Positions 25,101-34,100 of a DNA stretch of 64,000 nucleotides are shown here, piece after piece. Source of the stretch: Stieleria neptunia (GTDB lineage Bacteria > Planctomycetota > Planctomycetia > Pirellulales > Pirellulaceae); assembly GCF_007754155.1 (NCBI RefSeq), contig NZ_CP037423.1, forward strand, positions 1,550,001 to 1,614,000. Direction: 5' to 3'. How positions within the stretch are numbered: position 1 is the first letter of the stretch; each line of letters begins with the position of its first letter. Below the pieces are notes generated by a model. The model worked only from the letters and a program-made list of their open reading frames with translations. It searched no databases and had not been told where the DNA came from. A program made the position numbers and the translations under genes.

Positions 25101-25208
25101 TTGGACGCGATCTTGGCGTTTTTCCTTAGCCAGTCCGAGCACGAGCAGCCTTGGATGCTGGTCGCCCGCGCGCTGATGAATACCGACGAAGCCATCACAA
25201 CACCATGA
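22101..25208 (+). CDS. PSCyt1-DUF1549-DUF1553 secreted cytochrome-like protein
   Basis: 1035 residues. The signal segment (LSPWHRLTWCVLVFAAGALV within the first 45 residues) is followed by a planctomycete cytochrome C (PSCyt1) with Cys78-x-x-Cys81-His82 in HCFTCHGPDEGARE. A later RMPPADG fits its axial Met. DUF1549 (RFVLHRMEQNGLAPSAEADP onward, with LARYSDTNGYEKDRPRTIWP and GCAQCHTHKYDP) and C-terminal DUF1553 (LAQWLVSDANPLVGRVTANR onward, ATYRQS, STTPLQALTLLNDQM) complete the standard architecture. These proteins are expanded in Pirellulaceae and always paired with DUF1501 proteins. They are thought to act in the periplasm, perhaps in polysaccharide breakdown; the reaction is unknown. The stop overlaps the next start by ATGA. 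Confidence 0.95.
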   Translation: MILSITRSSLPGWLSPWHRLTWCVLVFAAGALVAARPLVAADTQPIQSSDVGRADLHRVDFDRIDFNRDVRPILAKHCFTCHGPDEGAREADLRLDTQAGSRQDLGGYRAIEPGAAEESELIRRVTSDDDDLRMPPADGHPPLGEADIATLRRWIHSGGRYEVHWSFQSATEPSLPAVENPGWCRGPIDRFVLHRMEQNGLAPSAEADPVALVRRVYLDLLGTTPTPEEVDRFVASDRPDAYEALVDRLLASPEYGERFARSWLDLARYSDTNGYEKDRPRTIWPYRNWVIDALNADKPFDEFSIEQLAGDMLADPTRSQRIATGFHRNTMLNEEGGIDPLEYRFYAMVDRVATTGTVWMGLTTGCAQCHTHKYDPLTHTDYYALMALMDNADEPELNADPAAVIEQRESIRRQIAATEQDIIGRVLLADDGDATLQAALAKWQAERLEQLSNWRTVAPDRMESTMPTLAVLDDRSVLASGDATKRDVYTLTMPAIDSDQPITAIRIEALSHPTLPAKGPGLAFYEGRRGDFFLSELELSSGNHPVALAVGTTSVPGAKPGNGKTYPGNLFDGDGSTGWSIPGDAGQTHRLVIPLDPPTRLDRPWSLEMLFERHYVAALGRFRIDVTTDQQPQAMQISSDLQREWLASKTSGQMSPQLKHDLALEFLRGADEMAEHRKPIDRLRKQIPDDVRTLVMQERPATDRRVTRRRHRGEYLQPKETVDAAVPEFLASDPGAGPSDRLELAQWLVSDANPLVGRVTANRAWREFFGTGIVRTAGDFGTQSESPSHPELLDYLDARLRDRSADGIRWSIKRLHREIVLSATYRQSIGTPPPADPDNRLLSVFPYRRYDAERIRDAFLSGSGLLSRQIGGPSVYPPQPESVVQMAYGNTAWPTSTGADRYRRSLYTYSKRTAPFAAFTTFDAPSGELCIARRDRSTTPLQALTLLNDQMYLEIAAGFAEQALRDAEQAVRDAGGEAEPREIARRLFRRVVVRQPREGELDAILAFFLSQSEHEQPWMLVARALMNTDEAITTP

Positions 25209-26623
25209 ATCTAAAAGAATTGACACGCCGGCAACTGTTCGGCGCCTGTGGAATCGGGCTGGGAAAGATCTCTCTGGCGTCGCTGCTGTCACGCGACGTG
25301 GCCGCGGCGGATTCGCCGACACCCGCGTCCGCGCCGGGCGGGCTGCATCATCCGGCGAAGATCAAGCGGGTGATTTATTTGTTCATGGCCGGAGCGCCCA
25401 GCCAGTTGGACTTGTTTGATCACAAACCCAAACTGGTCGAATTGGAAGGCAAACCGATCCCGCCGTCGGTGATCGCGGGACAGCGCTACGCGTTTATCCA
25501 GCCGGGGGCGGCCGTTTTGTCGCCCCGGTTCAAATTCAATCGCTACGGCCAGTCGGGGGCCCTGATCGCCGAGCCGCTGCCGCACTTGGCCGAGATCGCC
25601 GACGACGTCGCGTTCATTCGCAGCGTGCACACCGATCAATTCAATCACGCCCCGGCGCAGATCTTCGTCAACACGGGCAGCCCGATTCCCGGGCGTCCGG
25701 CGATGGGGTCCTGGCTGACGTACGGGCTGGGCAGTGACGCCGACGACCTGCCCGGTTTTGTGGTTTTGAAAAGCGGCGGCAATCTGTCCGGCGGGGCGGC
25801 GATGTGGAGCAACGGGTTTCTGCCCGGCCAGCACCAGGGCGTGCCCTTTCGCAGCAGCGGGGATCCGATTCTGCACGTGGCCAATCCCGCCGGGGTCAGT
25901 CGCCAGACCCAGCGTGCGACCTTGGACTTGGTGACCGATTTGAACCGTCGGCGGATGGATTCTTTGGCCGTCGATGGCATCCGTTCGCGGATCGAGTCCT
26001 ATGAAATGGCGTACCGGATGCAGGCCCGGGCGCCGGAGTTGATGGATTTTTCCGGCGAGTCGGACGAGACGCTTTCGATGTACGGCACCCAACGAGAGGA
26101 CGCCGGTTCGTTCGCCAAAAACTGTTTACTCGCCCGCCGCTTGGCCGAACGCGGTGTCCGATTCATCCAGCTGTACCATTCCGGTTGGGACCATCACAGC
26201 AATGTCGAAGGGGGGCTGAAGAACCAGTGCAAGGCGACCGACCAGGGCTGCGCCGCGTTGGTCAAAGATCTGAAACAGCGCGGAATGCTCGAGGAGACGC
26301 TGGTGGTTTGGGGCGGCGAATTCGGCCGCACGCCGATGGTGGAAGCCAGCGCCGCGTTGGGGCGGTCACTCGGTCGCGATCATCACCCCCAGGCGTTCAC
26401 GATGTGGATGGCCGGCGGTGGCGTACGGGCCGGCCAAACGATCGGCAAAACCGATGACCTGGGGTTCCATCCCGTCGAAGATGCCGTTCACGTCCATGAC
26501 ATCCAGGCGACCATCCTGCACCAGTTGGGCATCGACCACGAGCGATTGACGTTCACCTTTGCCGGTCGCCCGTTTCGACTGACCGACGTGCATGGCAAGG
26601 TCATCAACAAACTGGTCGGGTGA
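25205..26623 (+). CDS. DUF1501 (alkaline-phosphatase-fold) exported protein
   Basis: 472 residues. A Tat-like signal opens it (LTRRQLFGACGIGLGKISLA). The DUF1501 body follows: KRVIYLFMAGAPSQLDLFDHKP, GQRYAFIQPG, DDVAFIRSVHTDQFNHAPAQI, a long central block, VRFIQLYHSGWDHHSNVEGG, VVWGGEFGRTPMVE and GRDHHPQAFTMWMAGGG. The conserved H and D positions suggest a sulfatase/phosphatase-like metal site. It is the obligate partner of the preceding PSCyt1/DUF1549/DUF1553 gene, with a 4-base ATGA overlap that indicates translational coupling. It is likely folded before export to the periplasm. The start at 25205 is fixed by the overlap. Substrate unknown. Confidence 0.94.
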   Translation: MNLKELTRRQLFGACGIGLGKISLASLLSRDVAAADSPTPASAPGGLHHPAKIKRVIYLFMAGAPSQLDLFDHKPKLVELEGKPIPPSVIAGQRYAFIQPGAAVLSPRFKFNRYGQSGALIAEPLPHLAEIADDVAFIRSVHTDQFNHAPAQIFVNTGSPIPGRPAMGSWLTYGLGSDADDLPGFVVLKSGGNLSGGAAMWSNGFLPGQHQGVPFRSSGDPILHVANPAGVSRQTQRATLDLVTDLNRRRMDSLAVDGIRSRIESYEMAYRMQARAPELMDFSGESDETLSMYGTQREDAGSFAKNCLLARRLAERGVRFIQLYHSGWDHHSNVEGGLKNQCKATDQGCAALVKDLKQRGMLEETLVVWGGEFGRTPMVEASAALGRSLGRDHHPQAFTMWMAGGGVRAGQTIGKTDDLGFHPVEDAVHVHDIQATILHQLGIDHERLTFTFAGRPFRLTDVHGKVINKLVG

Positions 26624-26628
26624 ACGCA

Positions 26629-26666
26629 CAAAAAAAGCCCGATGCCGCGGTGAAGCAGCATCGGGC
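26629..26666 (-). terminator. Rho-independent terminator, probably for both strands
   Basis: The stem GCCCGATGC/GCATCGGGC (26637-26666, loop of 12) is preceded by seven or eight A, giving a hairpin plus T-tract on the minus strand. It serves the Cys-rich gene (ends 26696), and it sits 14 bases after the DUF1501 stop so it may also stop that transcript. Confidence 0.8.
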
Positions 26667-26695
26667 CTGAGATTTAGGCTCGTAAAGGTTCGAGC

Positions 26696-27367
26696 TTAGA
26701 TGTTGGTGTCTGCGTCCGGAGTCGGAGCAGGCGGTGCATCGCTGGCGCTTGCTTCAGCAGCAGCAGGTGCAGCTTCGGCAGCCGGAGCTGCTTCGACGAC
26801 GACGCCGCCATCGCATGCGGCACACGGTGCTGCAGTGACAACCGCTCCGCCACAGGCGTTGCAGGGTGCCGGTGCTCCACAGCAAGGAGCCGGTGCCGGT
26901 GCACAGCAAGGAGCCGGTGCGGGGGCACAGCAAGGAGCCGGTGCGGGGGCACAGCAAGGTGCCGGAGCGGGCTCGCAGCAAGGAGCGGGTTCGCAGCAAG
27001 CGGGCTCGGGAGCACAGCAGCTCTTACGGGCCTTCAGCTTTGCGATCAAACGTCCGAACAACTTCGGACGGCTCGAGCCGCAGCAAGCCGGCTCGGGAGC
27101 ACAGCAGGGATCAGGCTCGCAGCAAACCGGAGCCGGTTCGCAGCAGACGGGTGCCGGCTCGCAGCAGACAGGTTCCGGAGCACAGCAATCTGCACTACGG
27201 GACTTGAGCTTGGCCAACAGTCCTCCACCACACGCATTCTTGGCGTGCAGCTTCGAGAACAGTCCACCACCACAGTTGCCAGCGTAAGCCGACGATTCAT
27301 TCATGGCGAGAGCCGCACCCACCAAAAGTGCAAACGCGGCGATCCCGCTGACCACATTCCGATTCAT
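26696..27367 (-). CDS. Secreted Cys/Pro/Ala-rich repeat protein
   Basis: 223 residues from the ATG at 27367, preceded by a good ribosome site (GGGAGAA). A signal peptide ([18 protein letters not shown], then [10 protein letters not shown]) leads to a Gly/Lys segment, and then repeated double-cysteine units: CCEPAPV several times, and later CCAPAPAP four times. Two short basic stretches ([14 protein letters not shown]) interrupt the repeats. The C-terminal third is Ala-rich and acidic. More than thirty cysteines would allow a densely disulfide-linked structure outside the cytoplasm. Planctomycete cell walls have long been reported to contain Cys- and Pro-rich protein, and a structural wall or holdfast role would fit, but no family is recognised. 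It has its own terminator. Confidence 0.85.
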   Translation of the reverse strand: MNRNVVSGIAAFALLVGAALAMNESSAYAGNCGGGLFSKLHAKNACGGGLLAKLKSRSADCCAPEPVCCEPAPVCCEPAPVCCEPDPCCAPEPACCGSSRPKLFGRLIAKLKARKSCCAPEPACCEPAPCCEPAPAPCCAPAPAPCCAPAPAPCCAPAPAPCCGAPAPCNACGGAVVTAAPCAACDGGVVVEAAPAAEAAPAAAEASASDAPPAPTPDADTNI

Positions 27368-27864
27368 TGTTTTCTCCCAAGTGTTTCGGATTTTTTGGTG
27401 CGATCCTCTACGCACACTTTGTCAAATCAGAAGCCGTATCCAGGCTCCCCCGTTGGTTCCAGCGTCGGTGACCATCACCGAAACTTCCGAACACGCAAGA
27501 TAGGTGCTTTACGGAATGTTTGCGGACCACGTGATTTCGTGGATAAAGTAGCTTTGGCTAGACCCGTGTCAATCGCACCAACACCCGAAACGGGGCAGAA
27601 AATCTGGAGCGGAGGTTGCCCGGCGAGATTGCTCGGGTTTTAGCCCCGACGGCTTCCCAATCGTAAGAAAGCCGAGAAAACCGGCGTATCACGAGCTTAT
27701 CGGCGACCTAGATTGCCCAGATGACCCACCCTTCGGAGTGGCATGTAGGGCAATTTGTCACGCGACCTCTGGAGCGAAAGCGTGCAAATATTGGCAAGAA
27801 AAGATTGCCTATTTTTCCAAAATCGAGCGGTTTGGGTTCGGATTTTGCGCTTTCGGTGGTCCGC
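27368..27864. other. Intergenic region
   Basis: About 500 bases with no supportable gene; the reading frames are short and mostly mirror each other. Base composition is less GC-rich than the flanking genes (for example the AT-rich stretches at 27361-27420 and 27785-27850). It holds the promoter of the Cys-rich gene, but no consensus is clear. Confidence 0.5.
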
Positions 27865-28434
27865 TTAGCGATTGACGGGCCCCTCTGTCTGTTCCAGCGC
27901 TGCCAAGCGGGCGGCCATTTCGTCACCGTTTTCGAAATCGAATTCCAACGGTTCCATGCCGTCGCCCTGATCGATCACGAATCCGCTGACCCGCCAGCCC
28001 TCGGTTTCTTTGCGGAGCGTCCAGACGACTTCATATTGGAAGTTTTCCCCGGAATCACTCGGTTCGGTCAGGAAGGTGTGGACCCAAACGGCATCGTCTT
28101 GGTCCGGGACCGGAAAGGCTTGGCGGACTTCGAATCGGGTATCGGGTGAACCCGGGAATTCAAATGGGCGGCCGATTCGCGTCAGTTCTTGTTGGGCGAG
28201 TTTGGTCAGCAATTCGTTGGAACTGGCCTCTTGCCCGCCGCGACGGACGCGATCGAGAAACTGGCTGACGACCTCGGTCGGCTGCGCTTGGTCCGGATCG
28301 GCGCCGCGTTGGGTTTCGGCTGCGGCGGGTTGGGTGTCGGCGACATCGGTCGACTGGCTTCCGCAGCCGGCCGCCAAAGACGCCACGGCCAACAAGGCCA
28401 AGATCCGCAGCGGGTTTGCGAAGACGCTCTGCAC
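27865..28434 (-). CDS. Putative lipoprotein of unknown function
   Basis: 189 residues if it starts at the GTG 28434; an ATG at 28533 would add 33 basic residues. The start segment is a lipoprotein signal: ILALLAVASLAAGCGSQ, with LAAGC as the lipobox, so the mature protein would be lipid-anchored at Cys. After a linker rich in A, Q, D and P comes a domain of about 130 residues (VVSQFLDRVRRGGQEASSNEL onward, with TRFEVRQAFPVPDQDDAVWVHTFL and WRVSGFVIDQGDGMEPLEFDFEN). It reads like an NTF2-like or DUF4878-type fold by helix-plus-strand pattern, but this is a guess. No neighbour on the same strand suggests a pathway. Confidence 0.7.
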   Translation of the reverse strand: MQSVFANPLRILALLAVASLAAGCGSQSTDVADTQPAAAETQRGADPDQAQPTEVVSQFLDRVRRGGQEASSNELLTKLAQQELTRIGRPFEFPGSPDTRFEVRQAFPVPDQDDAVWVHTFLTEPSDSGENFQYEVVWTLRKETEGWRVSGFVIDQGDGMEPLEFDFENGDEMAARLAALEQTEGPVNR

Positions 28435-28856
28435 GCGGGCTCGGTCACGGCGCCGTCGGCTATGGCACGCTCGGAAGGTGGCAGGGGGCGGGCAAGCGTT
28501 TGTTTTCCATGCGGTCGGGTGGGAGGCTTCCATAATCGCGATTTTTCAATCCAAAGAATCAGGGATTTTGTCCGTCGACGTTGTGACCTTGGGGCGGAAC
28601 ACCACGTTCAGCCCTGGGTACCAACGCGGCGTCCTCGGCGTCAACATCGAATCGGACGGGAGAATCCGATCAAAAGCTGTCCCTGCATCGCGATCGACTC
28701 GGCTATCGCTGGGCAAGACTTTCCCGCAAAATGCAGCATCGGGCATCATCAGAACCGGTTCGCCCGGCCGAAGCCTCCCCCCCGAGTCGCTCCACACCCC
28801 ACACGGCCGTCAGACGCATTCGTTTGGCGATCCATCCCACGTCAACGCGATCAAAC
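28435..28856. other. Intergenic region upstream of the DUF6677 gene
   Basis: The region lies between divergent genes, so it should hold both promoters. Frames here are open on both strands but none has recognisable protein features. No repeat family member is found. Confidence 0.45.
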
Positions 28857-29519
28857 ATGGCCTCTAGCGCAAACGTTATCCAAGTCGATACCGAACGCAT
28901 TGATCTGAAGAACAGGTCTCTTGCAGCATTCTTAGCCTGGCTGGTACCCGGTGCGGGGCATTTCTATCAAGGCCGACACACCAAGGGCAGTCTGTACCTG
29001 GTCTGCATCCTGACCACCTGGATGTTGGGATTTGCACTCGGCGGTGGCCATGTGGTCTATGCGTCCTGGCAACCCGGCGACCGTCGCTGGCACTACATTT
29101 TGCAAGCCGGTGTGGGTGCGGCGGCGTTGCCGGCCCTGATCCAGGGCAATCACATGCGAAAGATGACCGACAAGGGCACCACGTCGCGGTCCTACGAACC
29201 GAAGTGGGGCGGGTTCATGGCGCCGCCCCATCGACCGGTCATCGAAGATCGCACCGATGAGGTTTCCGCGTGGTACGCGACGTACGGGGCGGGCTATGAA
29301 ATGGGCACCTGGTACACGATGATCGCGGGCCTGTTGAACATCCTGGTGATCTACGACGCCTACGCCGGGCCGTTGGCGGTGCCGATCAGCGGTCGCAAGA
29401 AGAAAGACGGCGAGGCGGATTCCGAACAAGACGCGGATTCCGAACAAGAAACTACGGGGCAGTCAGAGGGCGGCGACTCCAAGGCAACCGGCGAACCGAG
29501 AAGTGAGGCCAAGAGATGA
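28857..29519 (+). CDS. DUF6677-like membrane protein
   Basis: 220 residues. The first helix (SLAAFLAWLVPGAGHFYQGRH) has the proline/glycine pattern of TM2-like domains. It is followed by TKGSLYLVCILTTWMLGFAL, a GVGAAALPALIQGNHMRKM segment, a soluble block rich in Trp/Tyr (AWYATYGAGYEMGTWYTMIAG) and another helix (LLNILVIYDAYAG). A highly acidic, Glu/Ser-rich tail follows. This resembles DUF6677, a planctomycete family of unknown function. The start ATG at 28857 excludes an upstream Arg/Ser-rich leader. The stop overlaps the next gene by ATGA, so it leads a three-gene operon ending in TrkA. Confidence 0.82.
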   Translation: MASSANVIQVDTERIDLKNRSLAAFLAWLVPGAGHFYQGRHTKGSLYLVCILTTWMLGFALGGGHVVYASWQPGDRRWHYILQAGVGAAALPALIQGNHMRKMTDKGTTSRSYEPKWGGFMAPPHRPVIEDRTDEVSAWYATYGAGYEMGTWYTMIAGLLNILVIYDAYAGPLAVPISGRKKKDGEADSEQDADSEQETTGQSEGGDSKATGEPRSEAKR

Positions 29520-29707
29520 TTTCGATTTCCCCGACCTACCTGATGTATTATGTCCCGTTGATCATTTCGATCTCCTTGGTGTTCGGCGCGACGCGTCACG
29601 AGGACACCCAGACGATCCTTAGACACGCGTTCTATACCGCTCGTTGGATCACCGGTTTCATGGCGATCATTTTTGTCATCCTCTTACTGATCAACTGGAT
29701 GGTTTAG
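29516..29707 (+). CDS. Small two-helix membrane protein
   Basis: 63 residues with two hydrophobic helices (YLMYYVPLIISISLVFGA and GFMAIIFVILLLINWMV) joined by a charged loop (TRHEDTQTILRHAFYTARW). No family is recognised with certainty. The ATGA overlap with the upstream gene and the TAGTG overlap with trkA support a real, coupled gene. It may be an accessory to the membrane proteins in this operon; that is inference from position. Confidence 0.8.
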   Translation: MISISPTYLMYYVPLIISISLVFGATRHEDTQTILRHAFYTARWITGFMAIIFVILLLINWMV

Positions 29708-31050
29708 TGCGTGTATTGACGTTGGGTGCGGGAACCGTCGGACATTGGATCGCCGACATGTTGTGTCGGCGTCGGCATGACGTGACCGTGATCGACATCG
29801 ATCCGGAACGGGTTCGTCAGATCAACAGCGAATTGGATGTCCGTGCGATCCAAGGCAGTGCGGCCCAAAGCACGGTGTTGTTCCAGGCCGATGTCTGCAG
29901 CGCGGACATCTGTTTGGCGGTGACCGGAGACGACGAAGCCAACGTGGTGGCCGCCAGCATGGCCAAAGCCCTCGGCGCCCGACGCAGTCTGGCCCGGGTC
30001 TACGCACCGGCGTTCCGCGATTCCAGCACGTTTGACTACCAGAATCATTTCGGCATCGACGCGCTGTTGAGCTTGGAACAGCTCAGCGCGTTTGAACTGG
30101 CACGCGCCATCCGGAACCCGGACGCGATCCCCTTGGAACACTTTGCCCGTGGGCATTTGGAAGTCTACGAGACGGAAGTGGAAGCGAAATCACAGGCGAC
30201 CGATCAGCGGTTGCGTGATTTAAAAATGCCGGGATCGGTGCGGATCGGTTCGATCGAACGCGACGGCGACTTGTGGTTGGCCAGCGGCGAAGACGAACTG
30301 CACGTCGGTGACCGGGTCAGTTTGATCGGCATGCCGTCGGATGTGAATCGAAGTCGGCCGCTGTTCGCGTCGTCGACCAAACGCAGCAAACGCCGCAGTG
30401 TGCTGATCGCCGGTGGAGGGGAAATCGGTTTTCACATCGCCCGCGCGCTGCCGACCAGTGATTATCGCATCACGTTGCTGGAGTACGACGAGGACCGTTG
30501 TGAACAGTTGGCCAAACTGCTTCCCAAGTGCACCGTCGTGCACGCCAATGCCAATCGACGCAGCGTGCTCGAGGACGAGGGCGGGGGCTCGGCCGACTAT
30601 TTCGTCGCCTGCACCGGCAGCGACGAAAGCAACATCATGGCCTGTGTCGAAGCTCGTGAGTTGGGATCGCGGCGCGTGATGGCCGTGGTCGGACGCCCCG
30701 ATTACGCCAACGTGGTTGGAAAACTAGGGATCGATCACGTCGTCAGTGAACGCGATGTCGGGGCCCGCCAGATCCTCGGGTTTCTCAACCAAGGTGCCGT
30801 GATCAGCCAAAGCCGATTGCCCAACGGAAAAATTGCGGTGTATGAGTTAGAGGTCGTCGAAGGGGCGCGCGTGACCGAAGCCACGCTCGCCGATCTGCCC
30901 TTGGCCGGCCGCTGCCTGATCACTGCCATCCAACGTGACAGTTTTATCCGCATGCCCACCGCCAGCGATCAACTGAAACCCGGTGACATCGTCGTCGCGC
31001 TGATGGACCAGCAACACATCAGCGACTGTCTGGCCCTGTTCAATCGCTGA
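29707..31050 (+). CDS. trkA: Trk potassium uptake regulator TrkA
   Basis: 447 residues with two tandem RCK units. The first begins VRVLTLGAGTVGHWIADMLC with VTVIDIDPERV (NAD-binding Rossmann). The second begins RSVLIAGGGEIGFHIARAL with ITLLEYDEDRCEQLAKLL. Each is followed by an RCK_C (TrkA-C) domain (RIGSIERDGDLWLASGEDEL onward, and VVEGARVTEATLADLPLAG with a GDIVVALMD end). TrkA binds the cytoplasmic face of TrkH/TrkG potassium channels and gates them by nucleotides. No trkH is in the window. The GTG start at 29707 shares one base with the upstream TAG, so coupling is likely. Confidence 0.95.
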   Translation: MRVLTLGAGTVGHWIADMLCRRRHDVTVIDIDPERVRQINSELDVRAIQGSAAQSTVLFQADVCSADICLAVTGDDEANVVAASMAKALGARRSLARVYAPAFRDSSTFDYQNHFGIDALLSLEQLSAFELARAIRNPDAIPLEHFARGHLEVYETEVEAKSQATDQRLRDLKMPGSVRIGSIERDGDLWLASGEDELHVGDRVSLIGMPSDVNRSRPLFASSTKRSKRRSVLIAGGGEIGFHIARALPTSDYRITLLEYDEDRCEQLAKLLPKCTVVHANANRRSVLEDEGGGSADYFVACTGSDESNIMACVEARELGSRRVMAVVGRPDYANVVGKLGIDHVVSERDVGARQILGFLNQGAVISQSRLPNGKIAVYELEVVEGARVTEATLADLPLAGRCLITAIQRDSFIRMPTASDQLKPGDIVVALMDQQHISDCLALFNR

Positions 31051-31056
31051 TCCACT

Positions 31057-31080
31057 GTGGGATAGGCTTCCACCTTTCCA
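31057..31080 (+). repeat. Half copy of the GTGGGATAGGCTTCC palindrome
   Basis: Sixteen bases (GTGGGATAGGCTTCCA) match the left arm of the perfect inverted repeat at 1062-1118; the other arm is absent. It lies between trkA and the oxoprolinase gene. Confidence 0.6.
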
Positions 31081-31103
31081 ACTCGCAATGCACGTTGTTG
31101 TTT

Positions 31104-34100
31104 ATGTCGCTGCACACCCTTTCTGTTTGCGCCGATGTCGGAGGAACGTTTACGGATTGTCTGGCGGTTTGGACCGATTCGGCCGGATCGGTCCACACGG
31201 GTTGCATCAAGGTGCTGTCGACCGGGTTGATCCGCTGTCGTGTCACCGACGTGCCGGATGAGACGACGGTGCGGATCCAGATCCCCGACGAATTACTCGG
31301 TGGTCTGGCCGCCGGCCGGTTGCCCGACGACTTCTTCCGGTCGGCGAAACTCGAATGGCTTGCCGAGGGGATTCATCATTTTGTCGGTGACATCCGCGGC
31401 TACGACTCGGCCACCTCGACGGTCACGTTGTCCGACGTGGATGGGGAAATCGCCGGGCAGCTTGCACCCGGTGCGATCGTCGAGATCGATTGTCGGCGTG
31501 AAGCCCCGGTGCTGGCCGCCCATTTGCTGACCGGTGTTCCCATCGATGGTTCGATGCCTCCGATGACGGCCCGCATCGGCACGACACGAGGCACCAACGC
31601 GCTGCTGACACGCAGCGGCGCGGCGGCCGGATTGGTCGTCACCGAAGGGTTCGGTGACGTGTTGCGGATCGGCGAACAAGATCGCCCCGAGCTGTTCGAT
31701 CTCGCCTTCGTCAAAGCTCCCCCGCTGGCCGAAAGCACGCTCGAGATCCGGGCCCGGATGGACGCCGACGGCCGGGAGCGGATCGCGATCGATGAAGACG
31801 AAATCGCAGCGGGATTGCAGGCGTTGTTCGATGCGGGGATGGAAACCCTGTCGATCTGTTTGATGCACGCTCATCGGAACCCTGCGCACGAGATCGCGGT
31901 GGAACAAATCGCGCGGGGTGTCGGGTTTGCAGAAATCAGTCGGTCCAGCGAAGTGGCGCCGTTGATCAAGTTGGTCGCGCGTGCCGAAACCACCACACTG
32001 GATGCCTATCTCAATCCGATCCTGTCGGCCTATGTCGCGCGCGTCCGCCGTCAATTCGGCGGTGCGACGTGCCGGTTGCAATTGATGACCAGCGGCGGGA
32101 ATCTGGTCGGCGACGAAGAGTTTCGGGGCCGAGACAGTGTGCTATCGGGACCGGCCGGCGGCGTCGTCGGACTCCGCCACGTCGCCCTGAGCCATCAATG
32201 CCCGTTGGCGATCGGATTGGACATGGGCGGAACCAGCACCGACGTCAGCCGCTTCGATGGCCAGGTCGGACGCCGCTATGAAACACGCATCGCCGACCTG
32301 CGGGTGATGACGCCGATGATGGACATTCACACGGTGGCCGCCGGCGGAGGATCGATCTGTGACTTCCAAGGCGGGCGACTGGTGGTCGGTCCGTCCAGCG
32401 CCGGTGCGGCACCGGGACCGGCATGTTACGGCAGCGGCGGACCGCTGACGGTGACCGACGCCAACGTCTTGCTGGGGCGGTTGCGTGTCGATCGATTTCC
32501 ATTTCCCCTGTTGCCTGCCGCTTCGCGAGAACGGATCGAGCACGTCGCGTCACGCATGCCCGCGGCTCCAAAGAGCATCGAATCGCTCGCCGAAGGGTTC
32601 TTGGACATCGCCGTCACCCACATGGCCGAAGCGGTTCGGGCGATCACCACGGCGCGCGGTGTCGACGTCCGCGACCACGCCCTGGTCGGATTCGGCGGTG
32701 CCGCGGCGCAACTGATTTGTCGCGTCGCCGATGCGCTGGGCATCCGCCGGATTGTGGATCATCCCCGCGCGAGCGTGTTGAGCGCCGTCGGCATGGGCGT
32801 CGCGACCAGCGGGCGTATCGAAACCGTGGGGATCTATCGCCGACTCGATCAGGTCGCCGCGGCCGAGTTTCGGGCGTCGGCCGACGAGCTGATCGGCCAG
32901 ACGATCGCGTCGCTGCGACACGACCAACCGAAATCGGTGCAGACGCGTCTGGAATGCGACTGTCGCTACGTCGGCACCGATGCCTCGATTCCGCTGACGG
33001 TCGACGATTCACCCGAGCGGGTCCTTCAGTCCCTGTCCGATCGGTTTCACCACGAACATCAAAACCGATTCGGATACCGGCGCGACGGCCACCCGATCGA
33101 ACTGGTCAGTCTGCGCTGCGAAGCGACCGGCGGTCTGTCGCCGCATGCCGAGCAATGGTTGGCCGGCGATTCAAACCCGTCCCGCAGACAGGATGCCGGT
33201 GGATCGTCTCGCCGCGACGATCCGGAAACAACGGCCGTGTTTCATCGAGGCCGCTGGTGCCAATTCAAACTGCTCGATCGCGACCAGCTTTCCAGTGGGC
33301 AGACGATCGGTCCGGGCAGCATCGTGGTCAGCGACCAGTCGACGCTGATCGTCGAGCCGAACTGGGAGGGCGTCGTTTGTGACGACGGAGCGATCACGCT
33401 GGTGCCCCACGCGACGGCAGCGGCCGACGAGGCGACCCACAGCGATTCCCGTCACGGTGCCGGCGAAGCGGTGCAGATGGAAATCGTCGCCCGGCGGTTG
33501 CAGAGTATTGCCGATGCGATGGGAGAAGTGCTGCGTCGCACGGCGGTCAGCGTGAACGTCAAGGAACGACTTGATTTCAGCTGCGCGGTGTTCCGGGGCG
33601 ACGGAACGCTGATCGCCAACGCGCCGCATGTTCCCGTTCATTTAGGTGCGATGGGGCACACCGTCCGTGCCTTGGCCGGGTTGTTTCCCCACATGTCCGC
33701 GGGAGATTGTTATGTTTCCAACGACCCGTATGCGGGAGGGTCGCATCTGCCCGACGTCACCGTCGTGACGCCGGTCTTTTGCAACGACGGCGACAACGGC
33801 CCAACCACCGCGTCCGATCCCCAGCCGTCGTTTTTTGTCGCCAGCCGAGCCCACCATGCCGAGATCGGCGGCAAGACTCCCGGTTCGATGCCACCGATGG
33901 CCAACTCGCTTGCCGAAGAAGGCGTTTTGATACGCGGATTCGCGCTCGTTCGTGACGGGGTGTCGCACGAAGACGAACTGGGCGAGTTGCTTTCCAGCGG
34001 TCCCTATCCCTCGCGCAACGTCGCAGAAAATCTGGCCGATCTGCACGCTCAAATCGCCGCGGGACAGGAAGGCGCCCGGGCGCTCCAACAGATGAGCAGC

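Noticed and set aside
23454..25322. Long minus-strand open frame (622 codons) across the PSCyt1/DUF1549 gene
   Set aside because: It mirrors the coding strand of a well-supported gene; the translation is rich in R, G, Q and H without motifs, as expected of antisense frames in GC-rich DNA.
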